Numbered from the stretch's first letter, positions 36,201-44,942 are shown. The stretch is 45,868 nucleotides of DNA from Lachnospiraceae bacterium (GCA_017621075.1 JAGATV010000026.1:1-45868), one strand, 5' to 3'. Numbers and translations: made by a program. Notes: generated from the sequence alone by a model not told the origin.

Positions 36201-36228
36201 GCCCGCTATGAAGGTAGCGGGCTTTTTT
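36201..36228 (+). terminator. Terminator of the butyryl-CoA operon
   Basis: Perfect 8-bp stem GCCCGCTA/TAGCGGGC (36201-36208 and 36215-36222), 6-base loop, then six T. The next promoter element begins only 8 bp further on. Confidence 0.92.
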
Positions 36229-36235
36229 GATTTGT

Positions 36236-36275
36236 GGTATAATGATCCTGCTAAAGCAGAATCCACGCCGGCTGG
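36236..36275 (+). repeat. Promoter/operator repeat, copy 2
   Basis: Second copy of the element at 28739, 35 of 40 positions identical. TATAAT at 36238-36243 is followed by GATCCTGCT-AA-AGCAGAATC (36244-36263, one mismatch) and CACGCCGGC. No good -35 is present because the terminator occupies that place. Probably the promoter and operator of the ybaK gene. Confidence 0.75.
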
Positions 36276-36318
36276 CGCCATGGCGTCATTGTCGGCCGGG
36301 GAAAAGAGGAATAAAAAA

Positions 36319-36822
36319 TTGTCAAAAGCAAAAGAGATCAAAACCAATGCCATGCGCATCCTGGAATCCATGAAGATCCCCTTTACCCACCACACTTATG
36401 AGTGTGAGGAGTTTGTGGATGGGATTCAGATCGCAGACAGGCTGTCCCTGCCTTATGAGAAGGTCTATAAGACCCTGGTGACCCGGGGGAACAGCAGGAA
36501 TTATTTTGTGTTCGTGATTCCCATTGCCAGGGAACTGGATTTGAAGAAAGCGGCAAGATCTGTGGGCGAAAAGAGTGTGGAAATGATCCATGTGAAGGAT
36601 ATCAACGCCATTACCGGTTATGTGAGAGGCGGGTGTACTGCCATAGGTATGAAAAAGCAGTTTACGACCAGGATCGATGAAAGCGCAAAGGCACAGCCGG
36701 ATATTTATGTCAGCGGCGGCAGGATCGGTTCCCAGATCAATCTGTCCCCGGAGGATCTGGCAAAGGCGGCCAAAGCGGAATTTGCGGATATCATCAAAAA
36801 AGAAGAGGGAGAGCTGACATGA
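36319..36822 (+). CDS. ybaK: Cys-tRNA(Pro) deacylase YbaK
   Basis: 167-aa trans-editing enzyme of the YbaK family that clears cysteine from mischarged tRNA(Pro). Conserved YKTLVTRGNSRNYFVFVIP, DLKKAARSVGEKSVEMIH and the signature GYVRGGCTAIGMKKQF. The best start is TTG 36319: AGAGGA lies 8 bases upstream and the product MSKAKEIKTNAMRILE then matches the family N-terminus. The frame is open back to an ATG at 36184, but that would translate through the terminator and operator. It overlaps the Cys-cluster gene by ATGA. Confidence 0.92.
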   Translation: MSKAKEIKTNAMRILESMKIPFTHHTYECEEFVDGIQIADRLSLPYEKVYKTLVTRGNSRNYFVFVIPIARELDLKKAARSVGEKSVEMIHVKDINAITGYVRGGCTAIGMKKQFTTRIDESAKAQPDIYVSGGRIGSQINLSPEDLAKAAKAEFADIIKKEEGELT

Positions 36823-37481
36823 AGCGTTTTGTGAGTATGGAGGAGATATCGGACGGCAGATTGTACAACTTAAATGATATGGTCAAGGCAGACTGCCATG
36901 ACTGTGTGGGCTGTTCCAAGTGCTGCCATGATATGGTGGACACCATCATCCTTTCCCCCATAGATGCGTATTATCTGAGTAAAGGTCTGGGCAGACCTTT
37001 TCGGGAACTGATAGAAAAAGAGGTGGCGCTCAGGGTTGTGGATGGCGTGATCCTGCCCAATATGAAAATGACTGCTGACAGGAATTGTTGTGCCTTTCTG
37101 GACGAACAGGGACGTTGCAGCATCCATCCATTCCGGCCGGATCTGTGCAGGCTGTTTCCGCTGGGCAGATATTATGAGAACGGAGATTTCCGGTACTTTT
37201 TGCAGACAGGTCAGTGTGACCATCCCCGCACCAAGGTGAAGGTCGGCAAGTGGATCGACACTCCCGATCCGGCTGCCCATAGGGAATATGTGCTCAGGTG
37301 GCATGATTTGTTGAAACGTGCCGAGGAGATCCTTGAGAACAGTGAGGATGAGGAGTTGAACCACAACCTGAACATGGCGGTCCTCAATGTATTTTATATG
37401 ACACCGTATCGTACTGACGAGGATTTTTATGAACAGTTTGCCCTGCGTGCAGAAAAAATCGAGAGTGTCATCCGGGAATAG
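36819..37481 (+). CDS. YkgJ-family cysteine-cluster protein
   Basis: 220 aa with the N-terminal cysteine cluster CHDCVGCSKCC (residues 26-36) and further cysteines at RNCCAFLDEQGRCSIHPFRP and LCRLFPLG, a pattern of the YkgJ/UPF0153 group thought to bind zinc or an Fe-S cluster. Function unknown. The start overlaps the ybaK stop by 4 bp, so the two are translated together. Confidence 0.87.
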   Translation: MKRFVSMEEISDGRLYNLNDMVKADCHDCVGCSKCCHDMVDTIILSPIDAYYLSKGLGRPFRELIEKEVALRVVDGVILPNMKMTADRNCCAFLDEQGRCSIHPFRPDLCRLFPLGRYYENGDFRYFLQTGQCDHPRTKVKVGKWIDTPDPAAHREYVLRWHDLLKRAEEILENSEDEELNHNLNMAVLNVFYMTPYRTDEDFYEQFALRAEKIESVIRE

Positions 37482-37496
37482 ATGGGCGGAAAGTAT

Positions 37497-38822
37497 ATGA
37501 GCTACAACATGAGTGAAAATCCATCAGGAAGATGGAAAAAACAGAAGAAGGTAATTGGGGCTGCGTTCCTTTCACTCCTGCTGCTTGCAGGGTGCGGCGC
37601 CGAAAAGGTGGCGCAGGAAGGGCCGGTGCAGGAAGGGTCCGTGCAGGAAGGGCCGGCGCAGGCAACCCCGGCACAGAGTGAGGAAGCCACACAGACCCCA
37701 AATGTACAGCAGGGCCGGAGCCCCGTCAAGGATGGGGAGCTGGAGGCATCTGCACCGTCCATATCCCTGGTCATGGTGGGCGATATCCTGCTTCATACCC
37801 CTGTGGAGGAAAGCGCCCTGCAGAGCGACGGCAGCTATGATTTTACCGGCATTTTTGCAAACCTGCAGGAGGAGATCCGGGGGGCAGATTTAGCCATTGT
37901 CAATCAGGAAGTGATCTTAGGGGGGCAGGAGCTTGGCATTTCCGGATACCCGGCATTCAATGGGCCATATGAGGCGGGAGATGCCCTGGCGGCAGCAGGG
38001 TTTGATGTGATCTGCCATGCTACCAACCACGCTTTGGACAAAGGGAAAAAAGGTCTTTTGAACTGTATCGATTTCTGGCGGGAAAAATATCCTGAGATCG
38101 CGGTTTTGGGCATCCACGACAGCATGGAGTCACAGGATACAGTTTATATTTATGAGCAGGAGGGAATGCGGATCGCCATTTTGAACTATACTTATGGAAC
38201 CAATGGGATTCCGCTTCCGGAGGATATGCCTTATGGGGTGGATCTGCTTGAGGAAGGAAAGGTGATCCGGGATCTGCAGGCGGCGGAGGAGATGGCCGAT
38301 TTTACCATTGTCTGCCCTCACTGGGGGACGGAGTACGAACTGGGGATCTCGCCACAGCAGGAAAAATGGACAAAAATCTTTTGGAAAAACGGAGCAGATC
38401 TGGTGCTTGGCACCCATCCCCATGTGATCGAGCCCATAAGATGGGTGACGGATGAGGAAGATGCAGGTATGGGAGCCGGAGAAGGCGATCAAGGCATGCT
38501 GGTGTACTATTCTCTGGGAAATTTTGTGAACTGGACCTCCGGCACCGGGGAAGGAGTGGCCAACCGCATGGTGGGCGGTATGGCGCAGGTCACTCTGGAA
38601 AGAGGTGAGGATGGAAGGGTAGAGATTGCAGAATATGGCATCCTCCCCGTGGTATGCCATGTGGAGGAAGGCTGTAATGGAGTGACGGTCTATGCTCTTT
38701 CGGAATACACCGGGGAGCTTGCCGGAAAGAATGGGATCGCAAAGCAGGACCCGGCATTTTCCCTGGAGTATTGTGAAGAACTTTGTCGCAGAGTATGGCA
38801 GGATGAGGCAGACATACCGTAA
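37497..38822 (+). CDS. CapA-family lipoprotein (metallophosphatase fold)
   Basis: 441-aa exported lipoprotein. A charged N-terminus is followed by the signal VIGAAFLSLLLLAGC with lipobox LAGC, then a repetitive Gln/Glu/Pro linker and a CapA/PgsA-like domain: GDILLHTPVEE, NQEVILGG, FDVICHATNHALDKGKKG, CPHWGTEYE, GTHPHVIEP and YYSLGNFVNW, the metal-binding blocks of this calcineurin-like fold. The family was first linked to poly-gamma-glutamate export, but no capBC genes are here, so the role is likely cell-wall related. Start choice: ATG 37497 has GGCGGA six bases upstream; ATG 37482 is also open. Confidence 0.87.
   Translation: MSYNMSENPSGRWKKQKKVIGAAFLSLLLLAGCGAEKVAQEGPVQEGSVQEGPAQATPAQSEEATQTPNVQQGRSPVKDGELEASAPSISLVMVGDILLHTPVEESALQSDGSYDFTGIFANLQEEIRGADLAIVNQEVILGGQELGISGYPAFNGPYEAGDALAAAGFDVICHATNHALDKGKKGLLNCIDFWREKYPEIAVLGIHDSMESQDTVYIYEQEGMRIAILNYTYGTNGIPLPEDMPYGVDLLEEGKVIRDLQAAEEMADFTIVCPHWGTEYELGISPQQEKWTKIFWKNGADLVLGTHPHVIEPIRWVTDEEDAGMGAGEGDQGMLVYYSLGNFVNWTSGTGEGVANRMVGGMAQVTLERGEDGRVEIAEYGILPVVCHVEEGCNGVTVYALSEYTGELAGKNGIAKQDPAFSLEYCEELCRRVWQDEADIP
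37611..37655 (+). repeat. Three tandem 15-bp repeats in the CapA lipoprotein linker
   Basis: Three consecutive 15-bp units of the form GYGCAGGAAGGGYCS encode (A/V)QEG(P/S) repeats. A partial fourth unit, GCGCAGGCA, follows. Such arrays vary in copy number. Confidence 0.85.
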
Positions 38823-38869
38823 AATCCGCAAAAACAGATACCAATAATCTACAGTCTGACAAAAAACAG

Positions 38870-38898
38870 TTGCATAATCAGTTTTCAGAGAATAAAAT
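38870..38898 (+). promoter_or_regulatory. Promoter of the second GGDEF gene
   Basis: TTGCAT (38870-38875), 17-bp spacer, TAAAAT (38893-38898), 49 bp before the ATG. Confidence 0.65.
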
Positions 38899-38947
38899 AG
38901 AAATCAAAGATTGTAAAGGGGCAGAATACAAAAGAAAGGTATCATAG

Positions 38948-40687
38948 ATGGAAAGTTCGAGAATCAGTAAGATCAATGTAAAACTGAATACCTTTGATAT
39001 TTTGTCGGCCGGAACGGATTTTTACGGATTCATGAGTCTGGACAGACTTTATTATACCTTTGATAAGTTTGTATATGATGCGGATCGGGAACTTTTTTAT
39101 CAGAAAGCTGCGGAACATTCCGGTGAGGCGTGCATGGTGAGGCTGTGTGCATTGGACGGCAGCCTGCGGGATGCCTGTGTGAAAATCACAGTGGGTGGTT
39201 CCGATGGGCAGGGTGAGATATCCCTGATCTGGATGGATGATATTTTTGATGTGCAGGAACAATATGACCGGGATCTGGAGATTAAGAACAGGCTGTTAGA
39301 GCTTTATGGGGATGACTCTTTTGTATACAGTCCCGATACAGAGAGTATCACAGTGACCATTGCCCTGGAAACAGGAAATCAGATCCTTCGGTTTGGGCTG
39401 GAGGAGGCAGGGGCGGCCATGAAGCTTTCCCCCTCAGAGCACAATCGCAAGGAACTGGAGAACCTGGTTGCCAACTGGAAGAATGGGACCCGGGATTATG
39501 AAGTGAAGATGGAAGGCCCTATGTTTGGCATGAATGGAGATGTGAAGACTTCCACGATCAAGGGGACAGCCATTTACGATGGCGGAATCTATAAACTTTC
39601 CGTGGGATATATTCATCAAGGTCTGGACAATACCGCAAGTGCCAAGAAGATCAGAGAGCATGATTCCCTGACCGGGCTGCTTTCCAAGGGGGAGATCACC
39701 AACATCGCCACAAGGCTCATTGATGTGGAGAAACATGAGGCTGTAAGCATTGCGATCATAGATGTGGACTATTTCAAGAATGTCAATGATACTTTCGGAC
39801 ATCTGGCCGGAGACAGAGTCCTTCAGAGTGTGGCTTCCATTATTGAGAATGAGGTGGGCGAGGACGGCGTTGTGGGAAGATTTGGCGGAGACGAATTCTT
39901 TGTGATCTTTTACAATGCTTATGATATGGAAAATTGCAGGGAACGTCTCAGGAGCATCAAAAATATCGTGAATGCTTCCTTCCCGGAAAACGATGAAAAC
40001 AATCCTGTGATCACACTTTCCATTGGCTGCGCCGCCTATCCCAAGGATGCACAGAATTATGAAGATGTCTTTACCTTGGCGGATTTTGCTTTGTACAGAG
40101 CAAAAGAGAAGGGCAGGAACCGTTACATTATCTATGATGAGGCAAAGCACGGGACTCTGCAGGATATCAAAAATTCCAAACACAAGAATGTCAGGATCAA
40201 CAGCCGCGGGGATATGGCAATGGGTGATATCCTCTGTATGATCATGGATAAGATATATTGTGAGGAGAATTATTCCCTGGATAAAGTGCTGGATGACTAT
40301 GCGGAAAACTTTGGATTCCAGAGGATCATCTTATATTCGGGAAGTCCCCGTCACGCAGTATGTATGGTAGGGGAGAAGATACCGACCCAGGAGATACTGA
40401 AGGAGACCGTGGCCTATCTGGAAGAACCGGAAGTGTCGGAAGGATATATAGGCAATGTGCTGATCGTAGATGCAGTATCCGTATTTGAGACCAGAAATGA
40501 ACGGCTGTACAGGCTCTTGGAAAAACAGGGTGTCCTTTCCTTTATCCATGTGAGATTTCAGGACAGATCGGGAAGGGAATGCATTCTTTCCCTGGAATCT
40601 GTCAGCACAAGGATTACCTGGAACCATAATTGCATGCACAATTACAGGCTGATGGCAAGAGCGTTGTCTGCCTATAACATCGAATGA
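38948..40687 (+). CDS. Diguanylate cyclase, paralogue of the 13166 gene
   Basis: 579-aa cytoplasmic GGDEF protein. An N-terminal PAS-like sensor region, a middle domain (GPMFGMNGDVKTSTIKG) and a C-terminal region (IILYSGSPRHAVCMVGEK) mirror the layout of the protein at 13166, for example FGMG/FGMN before the GGDEF domain. Active site GRFGGDEFFVIF (313-317) is intact; the RxxD inhibitory site is absent (EDGVVG). RBS AAAGG about eight bases upstream. It makes c-di-GMP by family rules; the signal is unknown. Confidence 0.9.
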   Translation: MESSRISKINVKLNTFDILSAGTDFYGFMSLDRLYYTFDKFVYDADRELFYQKAAEHSGEACMVRLCALDGSLRDACVKITVGGSDGQGEISLIWMDDIFDVQEQYDRDLEIKNRLLELYGDDSFVYSPDTESITVTIALETGNQILRFGLEEAGAAMKLSPSEHNRKELENLVANWKNGTRDYEVKMEGPMFGMNGDVKTSTIKGTAIYDGGIYKLSVGYIHQGLDNTASAKKIREHDSLTGLLSKGEITNIATRLIDVEKHEAVSIAIIDVDYFKNVNDTFGHLAGDRVLQSVASIIENEVGEDGVVGRFGGDEFFVIFYNAYDMENCRERLRSIKNIVNASFPENDENNPVITLSIGCAAYPKDAQNYEDVFTLADFALYRAKEKGRNRYIIYDEAKHGTLQDIKNSKHKNVRINSRGDMAMGDILCMIMDKIYCEENYSLDKVLDDYAENFGFQRIILYSGSPRHAVCMVGEKIPTQEILKETVAYLEEPEVSEGYIGNVLIVDAVSVFETRNERLYRLLEKQGVLSFIHVRFQDRSGRECILSLESVSTRITWNHNCMHNYRLMARALSAYNIE

Positions 40688-40689
40688 TG

Positions 40690-40710
40690 GGGCAGTTTTA
40701 TCAACTGCCC
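40690..40710 (+). terminator. Possible terminator after the second GGDEF gene
   Basis: Stem GGGCAGTT/AACTGCCC (40690-40697 and 40703-40710) with a 5-base loop. The following TATTAGTTTG is only partly T-rich, so it may also be an attenuator or a leader hairpin of the aminotransferase. Confidence 0.55.
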
Positions 40711-40742
40711 TATTAGTTTGTATGTACTGAGGAGAAAAGTAT

Positions 40743-41918
40743 ATGAAGGAATTAAGCAAAAGAACAGCAAGTTTTACGGATTCTGTCATCCGCAGGATGA
40801 CAAGGATCTCCAATCAATACGGAGCCATCAATCTTTCCCAGGGATTCCCTGACTTCGACCCTCCCAAGGAGATTACGGACCGGCTTGCCAAGGTGGCCGA
40901 GGAAGGACCTCATCAGTATGCTCTGACCTGGGGCGCACAGAATTTCAGAGAAGCACTGGCGGCAAAGCAGGAGCATTTTTCCAGCATGAAGATCGATCCG
41001 GATCGGGAGATCGTGGTAACCTGTGGCAGTACGGAGGCCATGATGGCTGCTATGATGAGCGTCTGCAATCCGGGCGATAAGGTGGTTATTTTTTCTCCTT
41101 TCTATGAGAACTATGGTGCAGATACGATTTTAAGCGGAGCACAGCCCATCTATGTTCCCTTAAAGCCGCCGGCTTTCACTTTTGACGGGGACGAACTGGA
41201 AGCTGCCATGAAACAGGAAGGAGTAAAGGCGCTGATACTGTGTAATCCGTCCAACCCCTGCGGAAAAGTGTTTACCAGGCAGGAACTGATGATCATTGCG
41301 GACCTGGCAAAAAAATATGATCTTTATGTGATTACGGATGAAGTGTATGAGCATATTCTGTATCAGCCCAACGAACACATATATATGGCATCCCTGCCGG
41401 GAATGAGAGAGCGGACGATTATATGCAATTCTCTGTCCAAAACGTATTCTGTTACCGGCTGGAGACTCGGCTATGTGATCGCTTCCCCCGAAATTGCCGA
41501 CAGAGTGAAAAAGGTTCACGATTTTCTCACAGTGGGCGCTGCGGCCCCTCTGATGGAAGCGGCAGTTGTGGGGCTTACCTTCGGTGATGACTATTACCGG
41601 AAACTCCAGGAACATTATACCCATGCAAAGGAACTGTTTATCGGCGGATTAAAAGATATCGGACTGAACTTCACAGAGCCCCAGGGTGCTTACTATGTTC
41701 TGGTGGACATCAGTGAGTTTGGCTATACAGATGACCAGCTTTTCTGCGAAGATCTGGCAAGAAAAGTGGGGGTAGGTGCCGTGCCGGGATCCAGCTTTTT
41801 TAAGGAGGATGTGAACCACCTGATCTGCGTTCATTTTGCAAAGCAGGATGCAACCCTTAAGGAAGCACTGGACAGGCTTGCAGATATCAGGAAGAAGATG
41901 TTTATCGGGAGGAATTGA
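40743..41918 (+). CDS. Class I/II PLP aminotransferase
   Basis: 391-aa cytoplasmic fold-type I aminotransferase. INLSQGFPDFDPP at the N-terminus, CNPSNPCGKVFTRQEL, the Schiff-base lysine in NSLSKTYSVTGWRLGYV (Lys233) and VPGSSFF near the C-terminal Arg region. The pattern fits the broad aspartate/aromatic/glutamine-transaminase (KAT-like) group; amino donor cannot be fixed. RBS TGAGGAG. It is followed at once by the ArsC-family gene. Confidence 0.92.
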   Translation: MKELSKRTASFTDSVIRRMTRISNQYGAINLSQGFPDFDPPKEITDRLAKVAEEGPHQYALTWGAQNFREALAAKQEHFSSMKIDPDREIVVTCGSTEAMMAAMMSVCNPGDKVVIFSPFYENYGADTILSGAQPIYVPLKPPAFTFDGDELEAAMKQEGVKALILCNPSNPCGKVFTRQELMIIADLAKKYDLYVITDEVYEHILYQPNEHIYMASLPGMRERTIICNSLSKTYSVTGWRLGYVIASPEIADRVKKVHDFLTVGAAAPLMEAAVVGLTFGDDYYRKLQEHYTHAKELFIGGLKDIGLNFTEPQGAYYVLVDISEFGYTDDQLFCEDLARKVGVGAVPGSSFFKEDVNHLICVHFAKQDATLKEALDRLADIRKKMFIGRN

Positions 41919-41919
41919 A

Positions 41920-42270
41920 ATGTTAGTATTAGTCTATAGAAAATGTACCACCTGCCAGAAGGCATTAAAGTGGTTGGAAGAACATCAGATAGCTTTTGAT
42001 GAACGCCCGATCGCAGAGCAGAATCCTACTTACCAGGAGTTAAAGGAATGGTATGCAAAAAGCGGATTGCCGCTGAAGAAATTTTTTAATACCAGCGGAT
42101 TATTGTACAAGGAACTACATCTAAAGGAGAAGCTGCCGGAAATGACAGAGGAGGAACAGCTTGCCCTTCTGGCCACCAACGGAATGCTGGTAAAGAGACC
42201 GCTGGTTGTAGGCCGGGATTTCGTGCTGACCGGATTTAAGGAAAAAGAGTGGGCGGATACCATCATATAA
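41920..42270 (+). CDS. ArsC/Spx-family thioredoxin-fold protein
   Basis: 116 aa. The N-terminal redox motif RKCTTCQKALKWL (Cys9, Cys12), LKKFFNTSGLLYKEL, and NGMLVKRPLVVGRDFVLTGF are standard for the ArsC/Spx/YffB group. In Firmicutes this branch with CxxC is usually annotated as arsenate reductase-like; without an ars operon that function is doubtful. RBS GGGAGG; the start lies one base after the aminotransferase stop. Confidence 0.9.
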   Translation: MLVLVYRKCTTCQKALKWLEEHQIAFDERPIAEQNPTYQELKEWYAKSGLPLKKFFNTSGLLYKELHLKEKLPEMTEEEQLALLATNGMLVKRPLVVGRDFVLTGFKEKEWADTII

Positions 42271-42336
42271 AACAAAAAATCATGTTTGGCAATGGACAGT
42301 CTGAGTATGCACACAGATTATGCGGGGGCACTGAAA

Positions 42337-42762
42337 ATGACAAAGATCAAAATTCCCAAGATCAATTCGATCAATTATGGTGGTAAATGGCTATGCTTCG
42401 GGTTTCTGTTTGCAGTGGGAATACCCGGAATGATCTGGTTTCTGTTTCACGTCTTTTTGTGGTGGATCTGTGCTTTGGGCGTAGTAGTTCTTTTGACATT
42501 TCTGATCGTATTTATCATTGAAATGTGGCAGGATAATAGCAAGATCCCATATTATGAGCGTACCTTAAAGGAAACAATACCATACGATCCCCAAAGGCAG
42601 TATGCAGTGATTCGTGTTTCTATCTGTACCGGAGAAAAAGTGGCCGGTTTTAAAAATTATGAGGATGCACATTTTACGGAAGTAATGCTGATAAGGGATG
42701 CGCAAGATGAGAAAAGATTTCGAGCAATTTATGGACTGGATGAAGTAAAGAAGGAATATTGA
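42337..42762 (+). CDS. Small membrane protein of unknown function
   Basis: 141 aa from ATG 42337 (a G-run ten bases upstream is a weak RBS; the frame is open to 42286). Two adjacent hydrophobic helices (about residues 18-40 and 43-62) are followed by a soluble domain. The tail VIRVSICTGEKVAGFKNYED with TEVMLIRDAQDEKRFRAIYG resembles a small clostridial family that I recall being mislabelled aspartate dehydrogenase; that is memory, not a search. The bases here become AT-richer than to the left. Confidence 0.6.
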   Translation: MTKIKIPKINSINYGGKWLCFGFLFAVGIPGMIWFLFHVFLWWICALGVVVLLTFLIVFIIEMWQDNSKIPYYERTLKETIPYDPQRQYAVIRVSICTGEKVAGFKNYEDAHFTEVMLIRDAQDEKRFRAIYGLDEVKKEY

Positions 42763-42784
42763 AAGAATGCACAGCTGAAGCTGA

Positions 42785-43123
42785 AATGGCAACATAAAAG
42801 TTCGCTATGAGGGACAAAAATTTGATCTGGAGATGCGAGAAGTAATGAAGCAAATCGTATTAACTGTGATGGGGGCTATAGGTCTATGCATGCCAATGAT
42901 AGGATGTCTAATAGGACTTATAAGATACAGAAAAACGAAGGAGAAAATATCTGCGCAATTAGAACTGGAGCGAAAACAAGCCGAGGAAAAAGGTGGACTA
43001 TCGTCTTTATATTATAAGAGAGAGGATAAGAGACTGTTCAAGAGGACATTTGTTGGGCAGGCAAAATCAGCACAATCAAGATTTACACTTTACGAATTAT
43101 CTGTGTTGATCAAGTTGCTGTAA
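42785..43123 (+). pseudogene. Probable gene remnant without a clear start
   Basis: The open frame from 42785 reads NGNIKVRYEGQKFDLEMREV and then MKQIVLTVMGAIGLCMPMIG, giving a hydrophobic helix and a charged tail. The residues before the first ATG (42833) look like genuine protein, yet no start codon or RBS lies upstream before the stop at 42782. I read it as the 3' part of a broken gene. It runs 34 bp into the 3' end of the convergent MerR gene, and its last residues may be chance. Not a recognised family. Confidence 0.4.
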
Positions 43124-43491
43124 TACTTGGTTTTCCCGGACAAAACATCATCATAGAAACTTTGTTTCCAGTCGATGTAATCAATACAGTCCTGAACCTG
43201 TTTTAATTGTTCTAACAGAGCATTGCGTTTACTATCAAGGATTGTTTTTCGTTCCGGAATAGTAGATTCTCCTGCAAGGCAAAGATGGATGTATTCTTTC
43301 ATTTCAGAAATACTCATGCCACAATTTTTAAGACAGTTTAAACTTTTAATCCAGGAAATATCTCTTTCGTCAAAGATGCGGTGATTATTTTTGTCGCGCT
43401 TGACATTGGGAACAAGTCCCTGATTGCAGTAAAATTTCAGTGTTTCATATGGCAACTGTGTTTGCTCACAGGCTTGTTTCATCGTAAACAT
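43090..43491 (-). CDS. MerR-family transcriptional regulator
   Basis: 133-aa DNA-binding protein. Residues ~1-70 are the MerR winged helix (MKQACEQTQLPYETLKFYCN, GLVPNVKRDKNNHRIFDERD), followed by a coiled-coil dimerisation helix (~80-115). There are no metal-binding cysteine pairs in the C-terminus, so it is more like the small MerR regulators of aldo/keto reductases and stress genes. RBS CGGAGGAAAA. It is divergent from the damaged aldo/keto reductase gene, and the shared gap holds a perfect MerR-type promoter. Confidence 0.9.
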   Translation of the reverse strand: MFTMKQACEQTQLPYETLKFYCNQGLVPNVKRDKNNHRIFDERDISWIKSLNCLKNCGMSISEMKEYIHLCLAGESTIPERKTILDSKRNALLEQLKQVQDCIDYIDWKQSFYDDVLSGKTKYYSNLINTDNS

Positions 43492-43520
43492 ATTTTTTCC
43501 TCCGAAATCATAAAAAGTGC

Positions 43521-43551
43521 TTGACCGGTAGTAACTACCGACTGATACAAT
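43521..43551 (+). promoter_or_regulatory. MerR-controlled promoter with 19-bp spacer
   Basis: TTGACC (43521-43526), a 19-bp spacer and TACAAT (43546-43551). The spacer contains CGGTAG-TAA-CTACCG (43526-43540), a perfect dyad. A long spacer with a central dyad is the signature of MerR activation. Its target gene is now a pseudogene that begins right after the -10. Confidence 0.88.
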
Positions 43552-43554
43552 TGG

Positions 43555-44237
<683 letters not shown>

Positions 44238-44248
44238 GGAGAAGGATT

Positions 44249-44800
44249 ATGAGTAGAATTGATTTTGGTGCAAAACCTTTCATGTTTCCAATGCCGGTAC
44301 TTATTATTGGCACATATGATGAAAATGGAGTGCCTAACGCAATGAATGCGGCATGGGGCATTATCACAGATTATCAGGAAATTACAATCAGCCTTTCGGA
44401 ACACAAGACAACAGAGAATCTGACGAAATCCGGTGCATTCACCGTGAGTATGGCAACGGAGGATACTGTGGCTGCTTGTGATTATGTAGGTGTTGAGTCT
44501 GCAAACAAGATTCCTGACAAATTTGAAAAGGCAGGATTTCATGCAACGAAGAGCACCAGAGTAAATGCTCCTCTTATTGATGAGCTTCCAATGGCTCTTG
44601 AATGCAAAGTAAAAAGTTTTGAAGACGGAATCCTTGTTGGAGAAATTGTAAATGTATGTGCAGAGGAATCTGTGATCACAGATGGAAAGATTGATCCCAA
44701 AAAACTGAAACCCATTACTTATGATCCTTGTAATAATACATACACAGGGCTTGGCGATGTTGTAGGTAAAGCGTTTGGTGATGGCTTGCAGTTGAAGTAG
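44249..44800 (+). CDS. Flavin reductase-like FMN-binding protein
   Basis: 183-aa split-barrel flavoprotein. KPFMFPMPVLIIGTYDENGV, NAMNAAWGIITDYQEITISL and AFTVSMATED are typical of the DIM6/NTAB flavin-reductase family. The partner and electron donor are unknown. ATG 44249 with RBS AGGAGAAGG; it begins 11 bp after the AKR remnant and was probably cotranscribed with it under the MerR promoter. The AKR lesions may therefore leave this gene still MerR-regulated. A terminator follows. Confidence 0.9.
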   Translation: MSRIDFGAKPFMFPMPVLIIGTYDENGVPNAMNAAWGIITDYQEITISLSEHKTTENLTKSGAFTVSMATEDTVAACDYVGVESANKIPDKFEKAGFHATKSTRVNAPLIDELPMALECKVKSFEDGILVGEIVNVCAEESVITDGKIDPKKLKPITYDPCNNTYTGLGDVVGKAFGDGLQLK

Positions 44801-44902
44801 GCGGCAACCATTTCAACTGCAGGATATTGACAGCTTTTAGGTTGTAGCGATAAAGCAAGGCCCAAAAACTTGATATTCGAGTCTTTATAGACGATAATAA
44901 GA

Positions 44903-44934
44903 GGGTATGCGGATGATTTCTGCACACCCTTTTG
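44903..44934 (+). terminator. Terminator after the flavin reductase gene
   Basis: Stem GGGTATGCGG/CTGCACACCC (44903-44912 and 44920-44929, one mismatch and one G-T pair) with a 7-base loop, followed by four T. Confidence 0.75.
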
Positions 44935-44942
44935 TTCAATAA

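Noticed and set aside
37497-38822. Poly-gamma-glutamate capsule locus
   Set aside because: The CapA-like domain stands alone without CapB or CapC and with a lipobox, so a capsule operon is not supported.
41920-42270. Arsenate detoxification enzyme
   Set aside because: The family motif fits ArsC/Spx broadly, but there is no arsR, arsB or acr3 neighbour and the gene follows an aminotransferase, so the arsenic role was not assigned.
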